NCBI GenBank assembly: GCA_018296165.2
Contig: JACKQL020000048.1
Location: 124,001 to 188,000, forward strand
Length of the DNA: 64,000 nucleotides
Reading direction: 5' to 3'
Origin: Termitomyces sp. T153
Lineage: Eukaryota; Basidiomycota; Agaricomycetes; Agaricales; Lyophyllaceae
A program made the translations under genes and the position numbers. This document shows, piece after piece, positions 1 to 9,581 of this stretch. The notes below the pieces were generated by a model. It was not told where the DNA came from. It saw only the letters and a program-made list of their open reading frames with translations, and made no database searches. Within the stretch, counting starts at the first letter, position 1. Every line of letters begins with the position of its first letter.

Positions 1-2340
1 CTGAAATCATTTGATTAGTATCAATGTCAACTCTTTATACAATGTCCAACTTGCCTGGAATCACATTCCAAACTTGTTGAGGTTCTGGCATGTTGGGAAA
101 GTCTTGAAGAGTCTTGCCAAAATTCTTCAGGTTATCATTGATCAGATGAAAGCCATAGTCATAGACATCTTCATCAGTAAAGTCTCTATCCCTGTACTGC
201 CAAATATTCTCCAATCTGTGTCAAAGATCATCACAAATGGAGTGCTTGAATTTGTCCCATAGAGCCTCTGGAGTGATAGGAGCACAGTGGAATAGGGTAG
301 TACAAAAGAGCTGTCTGAGAGCTGATCCTGATTGGATTGGAGCAGCTTCAGCAAGACATTGCCTCCATTCTGCATCATCCTCCAAGAGACCAAGGGCCTT
401 GCATGCCTCCTTGTAAGTAGGATAAGTGTGGCCTTTGACTGTTCTGAGATCAGTCCATGATGTTGCATTGGTCACAACTGTCAGGAGCATCCTGAGATAG
501 AACCTTTCTCCCTGTTTTGGTGAAGCAAAGTACATCCTCCCAATAGCTGTTCCTCTTTGCCTCTCCTTCCAAGTCCTTTTGGAAGCCTTCATAGACAAAC
601 TTGGTTGGAAAGCTCTGATAGGTGGTGTTATTCAGGAATCTGGTATTGGCTTCAAACCAAGCAGTAAGTGCAGTCTTGTCTGCATTAGGCCTGGCAGCTA
701 CCATCTCCAAAGGCTCATTATCCTGAAATTAGACTTCATGTTGGCCCTCCAAATGCACAGGTAATCAATATACAGGGGGATGTTCTCCATGCATATTGAA
801 TACAAAGATGTGCCAGCATGCCTCAGGTGCAGAGATGTATCTGGCATCCAAGTGTTCCTTGATTTCATCTCCCTGGTCCATCTGCTCTCCAGCAATCTCC
901 AAAGTTGTCCTATCATAGCCTTTGTAGATGTACTTGTGAATGTACTTGATGGCTTCCACTGAAGTACAGACCTCCATATTGATGTGACATTTGTACTTGC
1001 CTGAGAGATAAGGGTTGTATGGAACAACATCACAATTGTCATAACAATGACCATTCTTTTCAAAGAAGCACCCATTGTCAGGTCTGGCATATTGAGGATA
1101 GCCATTATCTCCATACTGAGTAGCCTCTTGGAATTTCTTTGGGTATTTCTTGGAACATTTTCCATCTACCATGCACTTAGCATTGGGTTTAGCAGCTCCA
1201 CTTGGACCATGGACCATGTTGGTAGTAACAACCTGACAACAAAGATAAGTAACTGATTCCAGGATTCAACCAAACCCAATACCTGATGAAATTGAGGTTG
1301 AGCAACTGGATCTGGAATTTGGGCAGAGACAATGGAATCCACATTAGGTGCATCCTTGATCCTGTGATGGTGATGGAAAAAGATCAAGATGTTCATATGT
1401 GGAAGTCCTCTCTTCTGGAATTCAATGGTATGAACATAAGCCACACAACTGCCAAAGAGTCCTTCCTTGATCTCCTTTACCACAGCATTTTTCTTGAGTT
1501 CAAAAACTCTGGCAACAATATCAGGTCGATCAGCAGCTGTTTGCTTCTTCCCATTGACTGCAGGTTCCTTCAAGAGAGCTTCTTCAATTTCTGACCACTT
1601 TGGATTGGCAGTCATAGTCAAGGAGAGGTCAGGTTTTCCAAAATTCCTGCAGATAGCCATGAATTCCTGGAATAATTGCTGCATTTGTCAATCACCTCCA
1701 GTATGGGAGGATGGGAGGATAACACAATGGCTTTGTGGAGTGACTTTTTGCTCTCCAGCAGCAGCATCCACTACTCCCTGATAGACTTCAGCTCTGATCT
1801 TCTTTTGATTGTGTCTAATCCAATTCAACTTGTTTTGTTCAGTGGAAGCCCATGCATCCACAACATATTGTTGAAATAGCCTCCCACTTCAGAGTAATGG
1901 TGCATTGAATTCCAAAGTTCTTTGGTGCAGCCTATATGCATAATATGCTGTTTGGGTGACCTTTGCTGATTTTTGTTGATTCTGTGGTCCAAAATGAGAG
2001 CAAATGTTGGTGTGAAATCCAGGCTGTCCAGTGGTAAAGATGATGGTATAATGCAATGGAGTGTAATATGGGTCCAAGTGACTGATCTGCTTCAATTGAC
2101 CTCCATGCAAGTGCAAGACTCTATCACAATCATTTGATCGCTCTTCTGAGCCATCTCCTGGAATTACAGCTGCAACTCCCTCCTGTTCATTAGGGTCATT
2201 ATAGCGTCAAGGATCTCCAAAATCAGCTGTAAGCTTGACAGAAAGCCTTTGTGGTTGGCCTTCTGGAACTTCTCCCATAATTTGCCTGGCCTGCTTGTAT
2301 AAGCCAATGAAGGGATTGACTCTAGCAAGCATATCCTGCA
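1..2340 (-). pseudogene. Helitron A Rep (HUH endonuclease) region, broken
   Basis: Minus-strand equivalent of the Rep region of Helitrons B and D. It contains the Helitron-like N domain (about 2116-1889), the Rep HUH motif as PHMNI (copies B and D have PHMHI, so the second His is lost here), and the catalytic-tyrosine segment AIKYIHKYIYKG near 930. A 50-bp intron (GT...TGTCAG) lies at about 1229-1278, as in the other copies. Nonsense codons include a TGA at 2209-2207 that is also present in B and D, and a TGA at about 1689. The left end contains the GC-AG intron junction seen in the other copies (about 10-60). Rep nicks and joins single-stranded Helitron ends during rolling-circle transposition; this copy cannot encode it intact. 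Confidence 0.8.
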
Positions 2341-2377
2341 AAGAGGCCATTATCTGAGGATCAAGCCTGGGATTGTT

Positions 2378-3409
2378 CTATTGACAAAAAGCCAATTGCT
2401 GATTGTGATTATAAAAGTAGAGCTGTGCATATACAGGCAGATTGCCTTCAATAGGAAGCAAGGCACCTGTCAAATGATGTAGTTCTCCATTGATCCTAAA
2501 GCTATATGGTCCATGTGCATTGGTAATAGCATGGTCAATGGTACCTCCCAGAGATGTGAATGCAAAGGCTGCATTGTATTGACAGATAGATGTTTTAAAA
2601 GTGTCAGAGGGGGGATGATGCCCATGGAGCAGGTTCAGTAAATCTGCTGGAGCATCTTGAAGCCTGGGAAAATTCACTTGGCCTTGTAAGCAGCACATGC
2701 CAAACTTTGGATTATAAATGGTAGACTTGGTGAGCTTTTCAGCATCAAAATGTAGAGCTTGGCAGTGTGGACATATGACAGTCATAGGACCAAGATAGTG
2801 GGGAGGGTATTCAATCAAGTAAGGTTGCCTTCCTTTTGGAATAGGCTGAACAGGGCCAAGCTGTGGTGGAATAGGAAGTTCAAGAGGAGGCTGTTCAGCA
2901 GGATTTTGTAGTCCTGCTGGATGATTGGGTAGGGCAGGGTCCAAGTCTTCTGCAGGTCTCTGTTGAACAGGATCAACACATTCCAAGTCATCCTCAGAAG
3001 GCATGTCATCATGGGGACCTAATGGATCATCAAGGGGAGGGTTCAATTGCTCTGCTGGTTGATGTCCAACAGGATCAACATATTCCAAGTCATCCTCAGA
3101 AGGCATGTCATCCTGAGGACCCAATGGATCATCAAGGGGAGGATCCAATTGTTCTGCTGGTTGATGTCTAGCAGGATCAACATATTCCAATTCATTATCA
3201 GAAGGTATGTTATCCTGGGGACCCAATGGATCATCAAGGGGAGGATCCAATTGCTCTGCTGGTTGATGTTCTGCAGAATCAACATATTCCAATTCATCAT
3301 CAGAAGGTATGTCATTCTGAAGACCTAGACCATTGAAATCCTCTTCCAGATCAGCTTCATGTTGCTGTTCCCAGCCTTGAAAGATCCTCTGAGCCATAGC
3401 TGCATTCAA
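2378..3409 (-). pseudogene. Helitron A acidic-repeat and zinc-finger segment
   Basis: An open stretch of 343 codons that is a middle exon of the Helitron protein, not a free gene. Residues about 1-15 read MNAAMAQRIFQGWEQQ. Four tandem acidic units follow (about 33 residues each, core SEDDLEYVDP...PAEQLDPPLD), then a Pro-rich linker and a CPHCxALHFDAEKL zinc-finger-like motif of the kind found ahead of Helitron Rep domains. The Met is internal: an intron acceptor CAATAG lies just upstream in the homologous position. The frame ends in a TAG after LAFCQ that Helitrons B and D share. Copies B and D have only two acidic units. Confidence 0.8.
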
Positions 3410-3562
3410 AGGCCTATATTCAGGAGTCAGATCAATATGCTATTGAACTTTGTTAGTTAAAGTAGCATTTCAAAGAAGTGTTTGACTGACCTCTTGTTCC
3501 TGTTGCCTCAATCTTTCCTCCTCTCTCAGCCTTTCCTGATGCAAGATGGCCAAAGCTTGTTG

Positions 3563-4089
3563 TTACCTCTCCTGCTCTTCAACCATAGCAATACATCTCA
3601 GCCTTTGCTGCTCCTGCAATGCTGCTAGTGCATGCTGTTGTTGAATTTGGTGGTCTGCCATTATTTCTCTATAAGCATCTGGTCTCACTCTTCTAAGTGC
3701 AGGAGCAGGTAGATAAGGCACCAATCTAGGTAAGGGATTCTGCAAAGGAGTATCCCAACCTTCTGGCAAAACTGTTTCTGGAATGACCATAGCAGCCTTG
3801 AGCAACAGCAGACTGATTGAGTCTATTGCCTCTTCTCTGTATAGGAGCAGGTGGAGGTGGCACCATTCTAGGGATAGGATTCTGTAAAGGAGCATTTTAT
3901 CTTTCAGGCAAAACAGTTTCAGGAATCACTATAGACAATGGATTATCAGCAGCTGCTGGCTGCCTAATAGGTCTTCCTGAAGAGCCAGAAGTGGTGGCTA
4001 TAGATTGGTGATTAAGCCTCAAGCCCCCAGTTCCCATACCCCCAGTTCCCATAGATTGATTAATACCCCCAATTGAAGTGGTGACGGTC
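3563..4089 (-). pseudogene. Helitron A second partial N-terminal Pro/Gln-rich domain
   Basis: Truncated copy of the N-terminal domain, with the recurring cores VIPETVLPEGWD and PLQNP.P and a Gln/Glu-rich coiled-coil tail (QQQHALAALQEQQRLR). A frame change near 3895 splits it. Its 5' side is cut at 4089 by the embedded Helitron 3' terminus, so the start of this domain is missing. The expected 51-bp intron (GTCAGT ... CAATAG) joining it to the acidic segment is visible near 3440-3490. Confidence 0.7.
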
Positions 4090-4265
4090 CATGCCTTTGG
4101 CATGGGCCTGTAGCTCTTGCTTCATCCCAGACCCAACCTCACTTCATTTGGTTAGGTCCTCAATATTCTACTCAATGCTTCATCCCAGACCCAACCTCAC
4201 TTTGTTTGGTGAGGTCCTTGTATTTCTAACTCAATGCTAAATCCTAGACCCAACCTCACTTCGTT
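4088..4265 (-). repeat. Embedded Helitron 3' terminus: three 59-bp repeats plus partial terminal hairpin
   Basis: Three units of the CAGACCCAACCTCACTT...GGTTAGGTC repeat are followed on the minus strand by GAGCTACAGGCCCATGCC and GGCATGG, the first part of the Helitron terminal hairpin. The last bases (GTAGCTCG in intact copies) are missing, and coding sequence of the other N-terminal copy follows directly. This marks a recombination or truncation point within Helitron A. Confidence 0.8.
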
Positions 4266-4271
4266 ATGCTG

Positions 4272-5159
4272 TTAGACTTTGTTAGTCCCAGTGACATATT
4301 CAAGTTGTTGTTGACTGACCTCTTCTTCTTGCTCCCTTAACCTTTCTTGGCTCAGAATAGCCAATGCCTGTTGCCTCTCCTGATCTTGTCTCAGCCTTTG
4401 TTGCTCTTGCAACACTGCTAGTACCTCTTGTTGTTGCCTCTCCTGCTCTGTAGCCATAGCAATATGCCTTAGACTTTGTTGCTCTTGCAAGATTGCCAGT
4501 GCCTGCTCTTGTTGCCTCTGTCTCAGCCTTTGTTGCTCTTTTAACAGTGCTTGGGGAGCAAGTGGAGCTGAAGCCATTATAAGCTCAGGCAAGGGACTAT
4601 TTCTGACTCTTCTATGTACAGGAGCAGGCAAAGGTAGCACCATTCTAGGTAAGGGATTCTGCAAAGGAGCATCCCAACCTTCTGGCAAAACTGTTTCTGG
4701 AATGACCATAGCAGCTTGAGCAAGAGCAGACTGATTGATTCTATTGCCTCTTCTCTGTATAGGAGCAGGTAGAGGTGGCACCACTCTAGGTATGGGATTC
4801 TGCAAAGGAGCATCCCACCCTTCAGGCAAAACAGTTTCTGGAATGACTATAAAAAATGGATCATCAGCAGCTGCTGGCTGCCTAATAGGTCTTCCCAAAG
4901 AGCCAGAAGCAGTGGCTATATGTCTCAAACCCCCAGTTCCCATAGATTGATTGATACCCCCAGGCCCCAATTGAAGTGGTGGGACAACTACAGTATTGAT
5001 CTGTTCCAAAGATCTATTGTTTCTATTTGCTCGACAATTGTCAGGATCTGTCATTTGTAACTGTTCAAGTCTTCTTTGATTCCTAGCTTGTTGCCTTTGG
5101 CTTTCAGGAGTAGTAGGTGGTTGCCTGAAATATCCATTGTTAAGCAATTTAACAGTCAA
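4272..5159 (-). pseudogene. Helitron A N-terminal Pro/Gln-rich domain, first copy
   Basis: A 295-codon open stretch. After an acceptor (TTTCAG|GCAACC near 5127) come the conserved TTPESQRQQARNQRRLEQLQ, then DPDNCRANRNN, Gly/Pro-rich linkers, three EGW(D)APLQNP motifs, and a C-terminal Gln/Glu-rich coiled coil (about residues 200-285). The Met at 5159 sits in the intron or leader sequence and is unlikely to be the true start. The domain is shared by all Helitron copies here and is of unknown function; the coiled coil suggests self-association. It runs into the embedded 3' terminus rather than into the acidic segment. Confidence 0.65.
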
Positions 5160-5635
5160 AAACCATTAAAATTGACTTGCATGATGAGATATTTGATGTA
5201 TCAATAGCTCAATGTGGTTAAGGAGTTACTAATAAGCTTGTTGGTCAACATCAATCAATCAATAGATGTGACAAAACATACTTTGTTGTGTGGCCTCCTT
5301 TCCACAACTTCAGAAATGCCCATTATTTGGTCATGTTGTGTCCAAAAATGTGTGAGGCATGAAAAACAGTGTCCACTAAATCGTGTTTGGCCTTTTTCAT
5401 CCCTGCAGACTATCTGGCACCTTTTACACATAGTCAAAAGATAGTATATATGTATTAAAGCTGTCTACTGTATTTTCTTTTGTATTAAATGCATCTAAAG
5501 AGCAGCAAAACAGCCTATTACCATAAAAGGGTTTAAATTTGTCAGCATTTGTCAGTGCTGAAAATTTTAGTCAGCAGAAAAGTCATCGCATAGGCACAGC
5601 CACATTCCCATGTCTGTCATCCCATATATTATAGA
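5160..5635 (-). promoter_or_regulatory. Helitron A 5' leader and 5' terminus
   Basis: Non-coding leader homologous to 21,017-21,478 (B) and 56,609-57,077 (D). The terminus is 5'-TCTATAATATATGGGATG (reading down from 5635). It presumably carries the promoter and the Rep recognition site of the 5' end, but I see no clear TATA box. Confidence 0.7.
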
Positions 5636-5680
5636 CGAGCTACGCCCCGTGCCTTCGGCACGGGCCTGTAGCTCTTGCTT
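5636..5680 (-). repeat. Helitron E 3' terminal hairpin
   Basis: On the minus strand GAGCTACAGGCCCGTGCC-GAA-GGCACGGGGCGTAGCTC then G, a nearly perfect stem of about 18 bp with a 3-base loop. This matches the subterminal hairpin expected at Helitron 3' ends. Copies end in CTCG rather than the usual CTRR. Confidence 0.85.
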
Positions 5681-6430
5681 CATCCCAGACCCAACCTCAC
5701 TTCATTCGGTTAGGTCCTTGACATTCTACTCAATGCTTTATCCTAGACCCAACCTCACTTTGTTTGGTTAGGTCCTTGACATTCTACTCAATGCTTCATC
5801 CTAGACCCAACCTCACTTTGTTTGGTTAGGTCCTCGACATTCTACTCAATGCTTCATCCTAGACCCAACCTCACTTTGTTTGGTTAGGTCCTCGACATTC
5901 TACTCAATGCTTCATCCCAGACCCAACCTCACTTCATTTGGTTAGGTCCTCGACATTCTACTCAATGCTTCATCCCAGACCCAACCTCACTTTGTTTGGT
6001 TAGGTCCTTGACATTCTACTCAATGCTTCATCCCAGACCCAACCTCACTTCGTTCGGTTAGGTCCTTGTATTTCTAACTCAATGCTTCATCCCAGACCCA
6101 ACCTCACTTCGTTCGGTTAGGTCCTTGTATTTCTAACTCAATGCTTCATCCCAGACCCAACCTCACTTCGTTCGGTTAGGTCCTTGTATTTCTAACTCAA
6201 TGTTAAGTCCCAGACCCAACCTCACTTTGTTCGGTTAGGTCTTTGTATTTCCAACTCAATGTTAAGTCCCAGACTCAACCTCACTTCGTTCGGTTAGGTC
6301 TTTGTATTTCCAACTCAATGCTAAGTCCCAGACCCAACCTCACTTTGTTCGGTTAGGTCTTTGTATTTCCAACTCAATGCTTAGTCCCAGATCCAACCTC
6401 ACTTCATTTGGTTAGGTCTTTGTCTTTTGT
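5681..6430 (-). repeat. Thirteen tandem 59-60 bp repeats inside the Helitron E 3' end
   Basis: The core CAGACCCAACCTCAC recurs about every 59-60 bases (near 5688, 5749, 5809, 5863, 5920, 5977, 6034, 6093, 6152, 6212, 6272, 6331, 6390). Each unit holds the arms GACCCAACC and GGTTAGGTC around an 11-base loop, which pair with one mismatch, so the array can fold as a row of small hairpins. Homologous arrays of 9 (Helitron D), 5 (B) and 3 (A) units occur in the same place. Confidence 0.9.
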
Positions 6431-6717
6431 TGGCTAAGTGTTGCTTTTCTCTTACCATTCAATACACTGAGATTTCATCTATAAACCAATCATGTATCTA
6501 TATTACATTATTAACAAAATACTACAATGTCCACTGATATATATTAGAGATGCTGAAAATTATAAAAGTTAGTACTAACCAAGCAATTCTTTAAATTGTC
6601 ACACTTACATTTGTAAACCATTGAGAATATCTATACTACATGGTCCAACTATATACATTAGGTGCTGAAGTTCATAGAAGTTAGCAATTTGTTGCCTGAA
6701 TCCAACAAAAGTCACAC

Positions 6718-8538
6718 TTACATTTGTAAACCATTCAGGATTTCTTGATAGACAATATTTGCAGTCTTTCTTGATGTGTTTTCTGGGTCCAAAATCACTT
6801 TGATATGATCTCCTAATGTGCACCAAGAGAGTGCAACATAAAGTTGGCCATGTGAAAAAACTCCTGATCGAAGGTCCAATCCAACATGCTTGACTGATTG
6901 ACCCTGAGACTTGTTGATTGTCATAGCAAAGGCCAATCGAACTGGGAATTGTCTCCTGCGCAATGGAATTGGCAAATCCTCTTCAGAGACATCCATGTTG
7001 ATTCTTGGAATCAAAACAATTGATCCTGCAAACTTGGCATCCCCACTGATGATCTGACATCTGAGAACTCTAGTGCTGATGTGGGTGACAATCATTCTTG
7101 TCCCATTGCAAAGTCCTTTAGTTGTATCCAGATTCCTGAGCAGCATGACAGGAACACCAATCTTTAGAGCCAATTTAGCTAAAGGCAAATTACTGGCTTT
7201 CAAAGAGTTGAGGTATTCCATTGGATACAATGTCAGGTCATTCACATTTCCATCATTAGACATGACAGAGTCTGCACTCTGCATAACCTTCTCTTCTCCT
7301 AGATATTTCTCATTCTGAGGACCATGTTCAGCAGGATCAACATATTCCAAGTCATCTTCAGGAGGTATGTTATTCTGAGGAGCCAAGCCATTAAAGACTT
7401 GTTCTCCAAAATCATTCATATTTTCCCTAGGTTCTTCAAAATGTTCAAGAGGGTGCAGCATCATTTCATTGAAGGCTGCATGAATATTTTCCAGTTCAAT
7501 ATCATCTTGAAGAGCAAAACCATTGAAATCCTCTTCTAAATCAGCTATATGTTGGCCCTCCCATAGTTGTAAAATCCTTTGAGCTAAAACATTATTGAAA
7601 GGCCTATGTTCAGGATCTTGCTCTGCTAATATTTGCTCATGTCTCTCTTGTCTCTGTCTAGCCTCCTCCTGCTGAGCAGCAAGTCTTTGTTCCTCTGCTA
7701 ATCTCTGATCATATCTTTTTTGTCTTTGTCTTGCTTCTTCTTGCTCAGCAAAGAATCTCTGTCTTTCCTGCTCCAATGCAGCTAATGCATCTGATTGTTG
7801 AGCAGCAAGCCTCTTTCTATTCTGTTCCTGAGCAATATTTCTTTGTCTTTGTTGCTCTTGAAAAGCTGCTAATGCTCGTTGCTCTTGAGATGCATTATAA
7901 TTAGACATCATTTCTCTATAAGCAATATTTCCTCTGGTCAAGTTATTCAGTGCAGGATCAGCTTGTCCGCTGGAGATATTATGTAGTGGTTGAGGGAGCC
8001 CTCTATGTCCAGAAGAAGAGGTAGATGCAACATTAGCAGTAGGAGCAAGGGATGTATGTGTTTGATTCTTATGTCTATGCTGATTCCTTCTCAAAACAGG
8101 TGCAGCAGCCACATTCTGAGGAATAGGATTTTGCAATGGGGCATTCCAACCCTCAGGTAAATGTGTTACAGGAGGTATATATATGCTCTGGCCCACAGGA
8201 GCATTCAAAGAAAATGGGTCATCAGAGATAGCTGGCAGTCTCACAGGTCTTTCAGAAGATCCAGAAGCAACATCATTCATCGAGGGGGCATTAGTACCCC
8301 TACCCAGTGCTATAGAATCAAAATGCAAAGGTTGCACAGGTGGCATAGCAGCATTGGCCTGTTCAAAATTATGGAAAGAAGCTCTATTACCTCGGTTTGC
8401 ACGTTGATCATCAGGATCAGTCATTTGCAACAATTGTAGTCTACTTTGAGAGTGAGACTGTTGTCTTTGACTCTCAGGAGTACTGGGTAGTTCCTGGGTA
8501 GAAGGTGGCCTGAATTTTATCAATAAACAAAGAATCAA
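6718..8538 (-). CDS. Helitron E fusion ORF: N-terminal coiled-coil domain joined to helicase C-terminal half
   Basis: A single open frame of 606 codons. Residues about 15-330 are the Helitron N-terminal domain: PSTPESQRQQ, EGWNAPLQNPIPQ, then a long Gln/Glu-rich coiled coil at about 210-330. One acidic unit follows (EDDLEYVDPAEH, about 410). The frame then passes directly into the C-terminal half of a Pif1-like helicase: LLRNLDTTKGLCNGTRMIV, a RecA-2 strand, AMTINKSQGQSVKHVGLDL (motif VI region) and [10 protein letters not shown]. Walker A and B, Rep and zinc finger are absent, so no ATPase or nicking activity is expected. The first 10-12 residues may be intron or leader, because TTCAG|GCCACC fits an acceptor. 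Arg codons CGA that became TGA in copies B and D are intact here. It could act as a regulator or be a chance-open deletion derivative. Confidence 0.7.
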   Translation of the reverse strand: MILCLLIKFRPPSTQELPSTPESQRQQSHSQSRLQLLQMTDPDDQRANRGNRASFHNFEQANAAMPPVQPLHFDSIALGRGTNAPSMNDVASGSSERPVRLPAISDDPFSLNAPVGQSIYIPPVTHLPEGWNAPLQNPIPQNVAAAPVLRRNQHRHKNQTHTSLAPTANVASTSSSGHRGLPQPLHNISSGQADPALNNLTRGNIAYREMMSNYNASQEQRALAAFQEQQRQRNIAQEQNRKRLAAQQSDALAALEQERQRFFAEQEEARQRQKRYDQRLAEEQRLAAQQEEARQRQERHEQILAEQDPEHRPFNNVLAQRILQLWEGQHIADLEEDFNGFALQDDIELENIHAAFNEMMLHPLEHFEEPRENMNDFGEQVFNGLAPQNNIPPEDDLEYVDPAEHGPQNEKYLGEEKVMQSADSVMSNDGNVNDLTLYPMEYLNSLKASNLPLAKLALKIGVPVMLLRNLDTTKGLCNGTRMIVTHISTRVLRCQIISGDAKFAGSIVLIPRINMDVSEEDLPIPLRRRQFPVRLAFAMTINKSQGQSVKHVGLDLRSGVFSHGQLYVALSWCTLGDHIKVILDPENTSRKTANIVYQEILNGLQM

Positions 8539-9581
8539 AAAATAGTTAATAAGTACTCACATAATCAAGGCTTGAAAAGTAAACTGATAAAAATTATTGG
8601 AAGTGCTCAATAAACAGCAATGTTTGATTCTGAATTCAAGCTAATGATGATTCTTCTAGATGAGAAAAATAAGAAACACATACTCAGCAACTGCCCAAAA
8701 CTGAAGGATAACAGCAGTATAGCACAGAAAGCAGAAACTACCAAATTATCAGTCAAATACAGGCTTGAATAAGCAGGAAACATTCTTACCTGAGTGAGAG
8801 CCAGATATAAAATGGCTCAAATATGATGTGAGGATAAGAGCAAAGATTCTACTGAGAGAACATGAAGATCAACTGTCAGCACAGAAAAAGAGATTTACCT
8901 TGAAAGTAGAAAACCAATAGCTGCTTCAAAAAAAAAACAGATACTGCTCACAAATCAGCTCTCAGATTAACCTAGAGAAAACATACCTGCAAAGCTACTG
9001 AATGCACAGAAAAAAAGCCTGATAAAGACTGCAGTGAAGTCTGTTTTCAGTCATGATCAGTCAATAGAGATGACTCTCAGAAAAGAAGTATACATAAGAA
9101 ATTCAGCTTCTATACACCATCAAAATCAGCCATCAGACAATTAGGCAAAGAAAAGAAGGCCCACCTCAAGGACAGAAAGCTACTCAATGCTAAGAAATAG
9201 CCTGATAAAAGATGCAATAGTGAAGATCTGGTTATCAGTTTGATCAGTGATTGGAGATGACACTCAGTAGTAGAATAATACATAGCCAAGTAAGTGAAGC
9301 CTCTTCAGGAAAGTCTATCAAGCCAATCAAAGCCTTTTCTCACAGTATCAAAGCAGAGACAATGTTGGAAGCTTCAGTTTTTCGGGAAGAAAGAAAGAGA
9401 GATTTGGTGCGATGATCAATTGATCTTTCCAAGGAACTGGCCGAAAATTTGAAGCCAGCCAACTTACGTAATTTTACATAAGCATTACATAAGGATTGAT
9501 GGAACCCAGTTTCTTAAGATTCGTCGTTGCATATAATGAATGCACAGCCACTTTCCCAGGAGTTGTCGCATATACTATAGA
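8539..9581 (-). promoter_or_regulatory. Long 5' leader of Helitron E with internal repeats
   Basis: About 1 kb without a convincing gene. It contains at least two diverged units of roughly 180-200 bp built around GCCTGATAAA...GATGCA...TGATCAGT...GGAGATGAC, near 9010-9200 and 9190-9330 on the plus strand. The outer 590 bp recurs at 9,940-10,531. The leader probably holds the promoter and the 5' Rep-binding region. Confidence 0.6.

Larger units (their letters stand above)
1..5635 (-). mobile_element. Helitron A, 5' end present, 3' part leaves the window
   Basis: Rep-helicase (rolling-circle) DNA transposon on the minus strand. The 5' end at 5635 begins TCTATAATATATGGG, the same terminus as Helitron D. 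The order on the minus strand is leader (5635-5160), Pro/Gln-rich N-terminal domain (5159-4272), an embedded Helitron 3' terminus (4265-4088), a second partial N-terminal domain (4089-3563), acidic repeats plus zinc finger (3409-2378), and the Rep region (2340-1), with the helicase outside the window. The duplicated N-terminal domain separated by a 3' terminus means this is either two recombined Helitrons or a short nonautonomous copy (about 1.55 kb, 5635-4088) fused to a larger one. All coding parts carry stops or frameshifts. Confidence 0.8.
5636..9581 (-). mobile_element. Helitron E, both ends present, internally deleted
   Basis: A 3.95-kb element on the minus strand. The 5' end TCTATAGTATATGCGAC is at 9581, preceded by A on the minus strand (9582). 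The 3' end is the hairpin ending ...GTAGCTCG at 5636, followed by T (5635), which is itself the first base of Helitron A. Contents are a leader of about 1 kb, one fused ORF (8538-6718), an untranslated stretch (6717-6431), 13 tandem repeats and the terminal hairpin. Zinc finger, Rep and helicase motifs I-III are deleted, so it should be nonautonomous. Confidence 0.85.

Noticed and set aside
5641..6430. Tandem array considered as CRISPR or telomeric repeat
   Set aside because: Units are contiguous without variable spacers, and GGTTAGGTC is a hairpin arm, not a telomere repeat; the array is tied to Helitron 3' ends.
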